Source: Sinotaia quadrata | Taxonomy: Eukaryota > Mollusca > Gastropoda > Architaenioglossa > Viviparidae | Direction of reading: 5' to 3' | Length of the DNA stretch: 64,000 bases | NCBI GenBank assembly: GCA_028829895.1 | Contig: CM054181.1 | Span: 98,995,360-99,059,359 of the forward strand | Shown: positions 59,640 through 64,000 of the stretch, piece by piece | How the letters are laid out: every line of letters begins with the position of its first letter | Position numbering within the stretch: position 1 is the stretch's first letter | Made by a program: the position numbers and the translations under genes | Notes under the pieces: model-generated | The model's input: only the letters and a program-made list of their open reading frames with translations | Databases searched by the model: none | Told to the model about the DNA's origin: nothing

Positions 59640-60040
59640 GTCTAATTAATGCTGATAAGAACTGGTTACATCTTCTTGATTGATTGTATGGTGGTGAGGA
59701 CTGGTTAAATCTTGTGTTGACTGATTGTATGCTGGTGAGGACAGGTAAAATCATGTTTTGACTTAGTGTGTACTGGTGAGGACAGGTTGAAACTTGTTTT
59801 GACTGACTATATGCTAGTAATGACTGGTTAAATCTTATCTTTTCTAATTTATGTGCAGCTGAAGACTGGTTAAATTTTGTGTTGATTGATTGTATGCTGG
59901 TGAAGACTGGTTAAATCTTGTGTTGACTGATTGTATTCTGGTAAGTTTTGGTTACATTGTATGTTTTCTGATTTCATTTTGCTGAGGATTGGCTACATCT
60001 TGTGTTGATTGATTGTATTCTGGTAAGAAATGGTTGTTGC
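59640..60040. repeat. ~41-bp degenerate minisatellite, ~9 copies
   Basis: Units of gactggttaaatcttgtgtt followed by gactgattgtatgctggtga. Confidence 0.9.
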
Positions 60041-60429
60041 AAGTCATAATTTATTGACTAGGGCGCTCAAGAATTGCTTTTCTTCAAACAAGCCCTTACC
60101 ATTCTACTGAGCACATTTTTCGAAAAATCAAAACAAACCACAAAACCTTTTTCTTCTCCTTTAAAAAAAAATTAGTCTGAGCTATGACTCATCAGGTGAC
60201 AGGTGATGCTGTTGAAAACCTGTGTGCTGGTTGTTGCTGATTGGCGGAATGGTAATGACGTGTATTATCGATTTAATTAAGCAATAAAGTACTGATTCGT
60301 TAATATTATGTAAAGTGAAAAATGTATGATGTAAATTTATGATGTATATATAATGTAAATTCTTCACAACTTGATATTGCTATCACAAACATCAGCGTTA
60401 GCATTTTTATTATGTTTAATATAGATACA

Positions 60430-60870
60430 TTGACATCTGTTAGTGCTAAATTGATGTTTGTGATGTTAGTGCTACATTGACATCTGTTAGTGCTATATTA
60501 GTGTTTGGTAGTGCAACATTGATGTTTGTTAATGCTCCATTTATGTTGATTAAAGCTACATTGATGTTTGGTAGTGCTACATTGATGTTTGTTAATGCTA
60601 CATTTATGTTGATTAAAGCTACATTGGTGTTTGGTAGTGCTACATTGATGTTTGTGATGTTAGTGCTACATTAGTGTTTGGTAGTGCTACATTGATGTTT
60701 GTTAATGCTACATTTATGTTGATTAAAGCTACATTGGTGTTTGGTAGTTCTACATTGATATTTGTTAGTGCTATATTGATGTTTGTTAATGCTACATTTA
60801 TGTAGGTTATAGCTATATTGATGTTGGTTAGAGCTACATTGATGTTTGCTAATGCTGAATGATTTTTTAC
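60430..60870. repeat. ~21-bp minisatellite, ~20 copies
   Basis: Units of gctacattgatgtttgttaat, combined into a ~63-bp higher-order pattern. Diverged copies continue to about 61,190. Confidence 0.92.
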
Positions 60871-61189
60871 CGACAAAACTTACCAAGTATTAAACATAGT
60901 TTGTTGATATGTATATGGTGATATTTCTATAGGCAATGCAAGCCATTATTTGATAAAACAATATTTCGGGTTTAGGTTTAGTCCTGTAATTGACAAAGCT
61001 GCAAGGATGTTCTTTATATGTACATTAGGTTTTTATTGTAGCTCCATTATTTGATATAGATGTGCTGGTTTTTGTTATAGGCACACTAGTGTTTGACATA
61101 ACTACATTGGTGTCAGTTAGCTATGATGGTGTTTGATATAGCTATACTGGTGTTTGAAAAGCTACACTAGAACAATGATGTTTGATATT

Positions 61190-61780
61190 TTTATTCTGCC
61201 TTTGCAATTTGTACTAGAATTTAGAAAGAAGGTAGACAAATAATGAAAAAGTGGATGACAATAATTTAGGCACACGACATCTTAAGTTTTATGTACAAGT
61301 ACTAATATATCTTAAAATGTTTAATAAACCAGTGCATGTTGCACTCGACACCTAAGACATTGTTAGTCTATGGGATGATCTGTCAGCATCAGACTCCAGG
61401 TGAATTTCTTTTTTACTCTATGCATCGTGTTTAGAGTTGAAATTTGCTTTGGTGTTGATAAAATATTTATTACAAAGAACCAGGCTTGACTCTCAAGACC
61501 ATAATCATCATTAGCTGCTTTAGTGAATGAAATTTGCTTTGGTGTTGATAAAATACCAACTAATGTATTATGTCTTGCTTGTAGTTGTTTGTCAGAAAAC
61601 TAAAGCTTGTCTTGTGTATTTATACTTCTTAATCCTATTTTTGCATTATACAGGTCATTCCAGTGCATCATTTTTTTTTGTCTGAAGAAATTATTTTTAA
61701 ATTATTATAATTTCCTTTTTCTAAAGAGAGCACATGTGACAAATTATGCACGTAAATGTTAATGTTGCAGGCAAAATACG
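61190..61780. other. Unique DNA
   Basis: Includes a two-copy repeat of gaaatttgctttggtgttga (61,438 and 61,528). No gene seen. Confidence 0.5.
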
Positions 61781-61787
61781 TGTGCGT

Positions 61788-61985
61788 CGTGTTTTAATGT
61801 GCAGGCTTATTACATATATATATATAACAGGTTTTATGAACTCGCCGTGTGTTTTAATGTGCAGGCTTATTATATACATATATAACAGGTTTTATGAACT
61901 CGCCGTGTGTTTTAATGTGCAGGCTTATTACATACATATATAACAGGTTTTATGAACTCGCCGTGTGTTTTAATGTGCAGGATCT
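61788..61985. repeat. ~58-bp minisatellite, ~3.5 copies
   Basis: Units of gtgttttaatgtgcaggctt followed by aacaggttttatgaactcgc. Each unit contains an acceptor-like tgcag. Confidence 0.95.
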
Positions 61986-62039
61986 TACTAGAACAATGTC
62001 AAGTATTAGCACACTACATGTAAGCATTATAGTTCAAAC

Positions 62040-62484
62040 ATTTGTAGAAACAATAGTCTACTCACGTAATACATCTCTATGTACAATGCAAGTATAACAT
62101 ATCAATAGCAAAAATGCATGAAATATTTCTAAGTCCATTCTCTCTCAACCAGTCCAGTTAACTCACCATTAAGCTAATGGCCGCCTTTCATGACCGGACT
62201 TCTTTGCCACACCCAATTCAAGTGATCAGACAATAGATTTCTCTACAGCAGGTAAACTTTTAGATCTCAACCCATTGGCTGGTCTCATAAATCATAATCA
62301 TTGGATAATAAAACTACTCACTAGTTTGCATTACATAGCAATTTCTAGCACATTCTCGAATGAGTGTTTACTTTAACTCTCACACTTTCAAAAATACCGT
62401 CATAAGGAGTGCTCAAGGCCGGGTCACTCTGACAATTTATATAACAATTAAATTTTAAAATAGGGAAAGGTAAATTTACTCTGT
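62040..62484 (+). mobile_element. 3' part of the GTGTGACA element
   Basis: Homologous to the last ~450 bp of copy 1 (tcaatagcaaaaatgcatga, taagctaatggccgcctttc, cataaggagtgctcaaggcc) and ends with a clean terminus (tttactctgtcacac), the reverse complement of GTGTGACAGAG. Confidence 0.78.
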
Positions 62485-63040
62485 CACACAAAGCAAATAG
62501 TGTTGGAAAAGTTTAGATGAGTTAATTTGTTTGTCCTGAAGACCATTCTATCAGGTCCAATACAACTGTTATATTCCCGGTTAGTGTCTGAACCGCGGAG
62601 CAGGAGGGGGGGGGGGTCTTTGTGACGTAGACCCGTATTTAGACACTCTACTTGCTTGTGTATGATAGACTAGGATATTTTTGTAAATTAATATGTACGC
62701 CTGTATACATCGTGAATGCGCGCTTGAGCAAACGAAATAACGTGCTCATTGTTTATAAACAGATGTCAACTTTCCACTTCATGCATTCTTGCTTTCACCA
62801 ACCGGTAAGCATTGTAGGAACATTGTCATTACATATTGTCATTAATTATTATTCATTTCTAAGTCTATCGGAGTGCGGCAGCTGGACAGCGTGGGTAGAA
62901 ATTAATTTCTCTATGTACACGTCAACATTTGACTATTTTTGTGGGGATCGAGGTCGGTGCTCTTGAAGCCTTACGAGCAAGTAGACATCTAAATACACCC
63001 TTCCAGTTAAAGGCAATGTAGCCTTAAAGATTTCAACAGT
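62485..63040. other. Unique DNA
   Basis: A frame ending at 62,966 contains ECGSWTAWVEINFSMYTSTF with a weak acceptor; too little to call an exon. A short poly(G) lies at 62,607-62,616. Confidence 0.4.
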
Positions 63041-63044
63041 TCTC

Positions 63045-63205
63045 AACTTGGATGTTTAGTATTAAAGTCTAGGGTAACTTGGTGTTTAGTATTAAAGTCT
63101 AGCGTAACTTGGGTGTCTAGTATTAAAGTCTAGCATAACTTGGGTGTTTAGTATTAAAGTCTAGCATAACTTGGGTGTTTAGTATTAAAGTCTAGCGTAA
63201 CTTAT
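63045..63205. repeat. ~31-bp minisatellite, 5 copies
   Basis: Units of aacttgggtgtttagtatta plus aagtctagc. Confidence 0.95.
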
Positions 63206-63369
63206 ATTTGATTGTAAAAATTAAACTAGTACACGTGGTTCTCAAATTTAAAACTAGCGTATAGTTAAAATAGTACATTAATATATTTCTGTGGTGTTTT
63301 ACGTTTGTCGATATTAATAACTGTACTTCTTTCTATTATTTCATTATTAACCAGAATTAAGTGTAAACA

Positions 63370-63665
63370 TCACTGTATCAGGAGTATTAATCAAATGTAC
63401 GTCATTCTTTTGGGAGTTCGCTCTAGTATATCGGGTACCGTTTTATTAGGTCATGTAAATAACCAGCATTAAATAAACGTCACTGTTTTAGAAGACTACG
63501 AAAGCAACCATTATCTCGGTCACTGTTTTAGAAAGCCACAATATTAATCAAAATGAATTCTACATCACTATTTCAGGAGATTACAATAGTAACAACTTTA
63601 TCTGTACGTCACTGTTTTAGATTACATAATTACCAGAATTATATGTACGTCACTGTTGTATTCGT
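63370..63665. repeat. Degenerate ~60-bp repeat
   Basis: Loose copies of cgtcactgttttagaaga with accagaattaa. Confidence 0.65.
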
Positions 63666-63711
63666 TATGAGATCACGATCTAACATTAATTCTTTCTCAG
63701 TTTCTTGCACT

Positions 63712-64000
63712 TGAAAAGAGGAATAACATTTTTGTAGCCTGAAAACTTGACAAGAGGAATAACATTTCTGTGAAAACTTGACAAGAGGAATAACATTTCT
63801 GTAGCCTGAAAACTTGACAAGAGGAATAACATTTCTGTAGCCTGAAAACTTGACAAGAGGAATAACATTTCTGTAGCCTGAAAACTTGACAAGAGGAATA
63901 ACATTTCTGTAGCCTGAAAACTTGACAAGAGGAATAACATTTTTGTAGCCTGAAAACTTGACAATAGGAATAACATTTCTGTAGCCTGAAAACTTGACAA
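63712..64000. repeat. 36-bp minisatellite, ~8 copies, running off the right edge
   Basis: Units of tgaaaacttgacaagaggaa plus taacatttctgtagcc, with one copy lacking tagcc. The 12-codon period makes an artefactual open frame. Confidence 0.97.

Noticed and set aside
61981..62019. Possible 39-bp micro-exon between tgtgcag and gtaagc
   Set aside because: The acceptor-like bases belong to the last unit of a 58-bp minisatellite and the donor side runs into transposon 3' homology; no partner exons.
62850..62966. Possible Cys-containing terminal exon (ECGSWTAW...)
   Set aside because: Only a weak acceptor, no domain match I can defend and no upstream partner exon.

Overview
The window looks like intergenic and intronic DNA from an AT-rich, minisatellite-rich invertebrate animal genome. 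A mollusc or other lophotrochozoan is my best guess. That guess rests on GT-AG spliced genes with multi-kilobase introns, animal-type non-LTR, hAT and MITE remnants, tRNA-derived SINEs and long (TAGA)n, (CA)n and (GT)n tracts. There are no bacterial operons, rRNA genes or CRISPR arrays. Most long open frames are tandem-repeat artefacts. Two genes can be reconstructed from exons whose splice phases join without conflict.

Gene A (minus strand, about 17,979 down to 1,159) has seven coding exons: 17,970-17,667, 15,364-15,138, 10,993-10,808, 7,620-7,523, 7,226-6,751, 3,883-3,745 and 1,362-1,159. They encode about 545 residues: a possible signal peptide, a Ser/acidic linker, a domain resembling the CpeT/CpcT phycobiliprotein-lyase family, an acidic linker, a VirK-like domain, and the first half of a second VirK-like domain. 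The gene either ends at a TAA just after the last exon or continues past the left edge. A CpeT-VirK-VirK architecture in an animal is the most interesting content of the window.

Gene B (plus strand, 48,389 to about 55,600) has four coding exons: 48,389-48,587, 50,270-50,553, 52,948-53,067 and 55,399-55,410. It encodes a 204-residue secreted protein with 22 cysteines: a signal peptide, a four-Cys N-terminal segment, three six-Cys modules each ending in CC (clip-domain-like spacing), and a Thr/Pro linker. A canonical AATAAA follows at 55,594.

Mobile DNA comprises: a short-TIR non-autonomous DNA element family (copies at 11,484-13,145 and 23,036-24,754; fragments at 32 kb, 35.3 kb, 44.2 kb, 54 kb and 62 kb); a 162-bp MITE at 15,881-16,042; a decayed hAT transposase of ZBED5/SCAND3 type at 43,505-44,160; a 5' LINE fragment at 44,285-45,365; a probable LINE 3' tail at 23.1 kb; and two tRNA-derived SINE-like sequences (9.2 kb and 45.5 kb).

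The rest is dominated by more than 60 minisatellite arrays with units of about 20-90 bp, many starting within a few bases of a splice site. The two genes show no functional link beyond adjacency.
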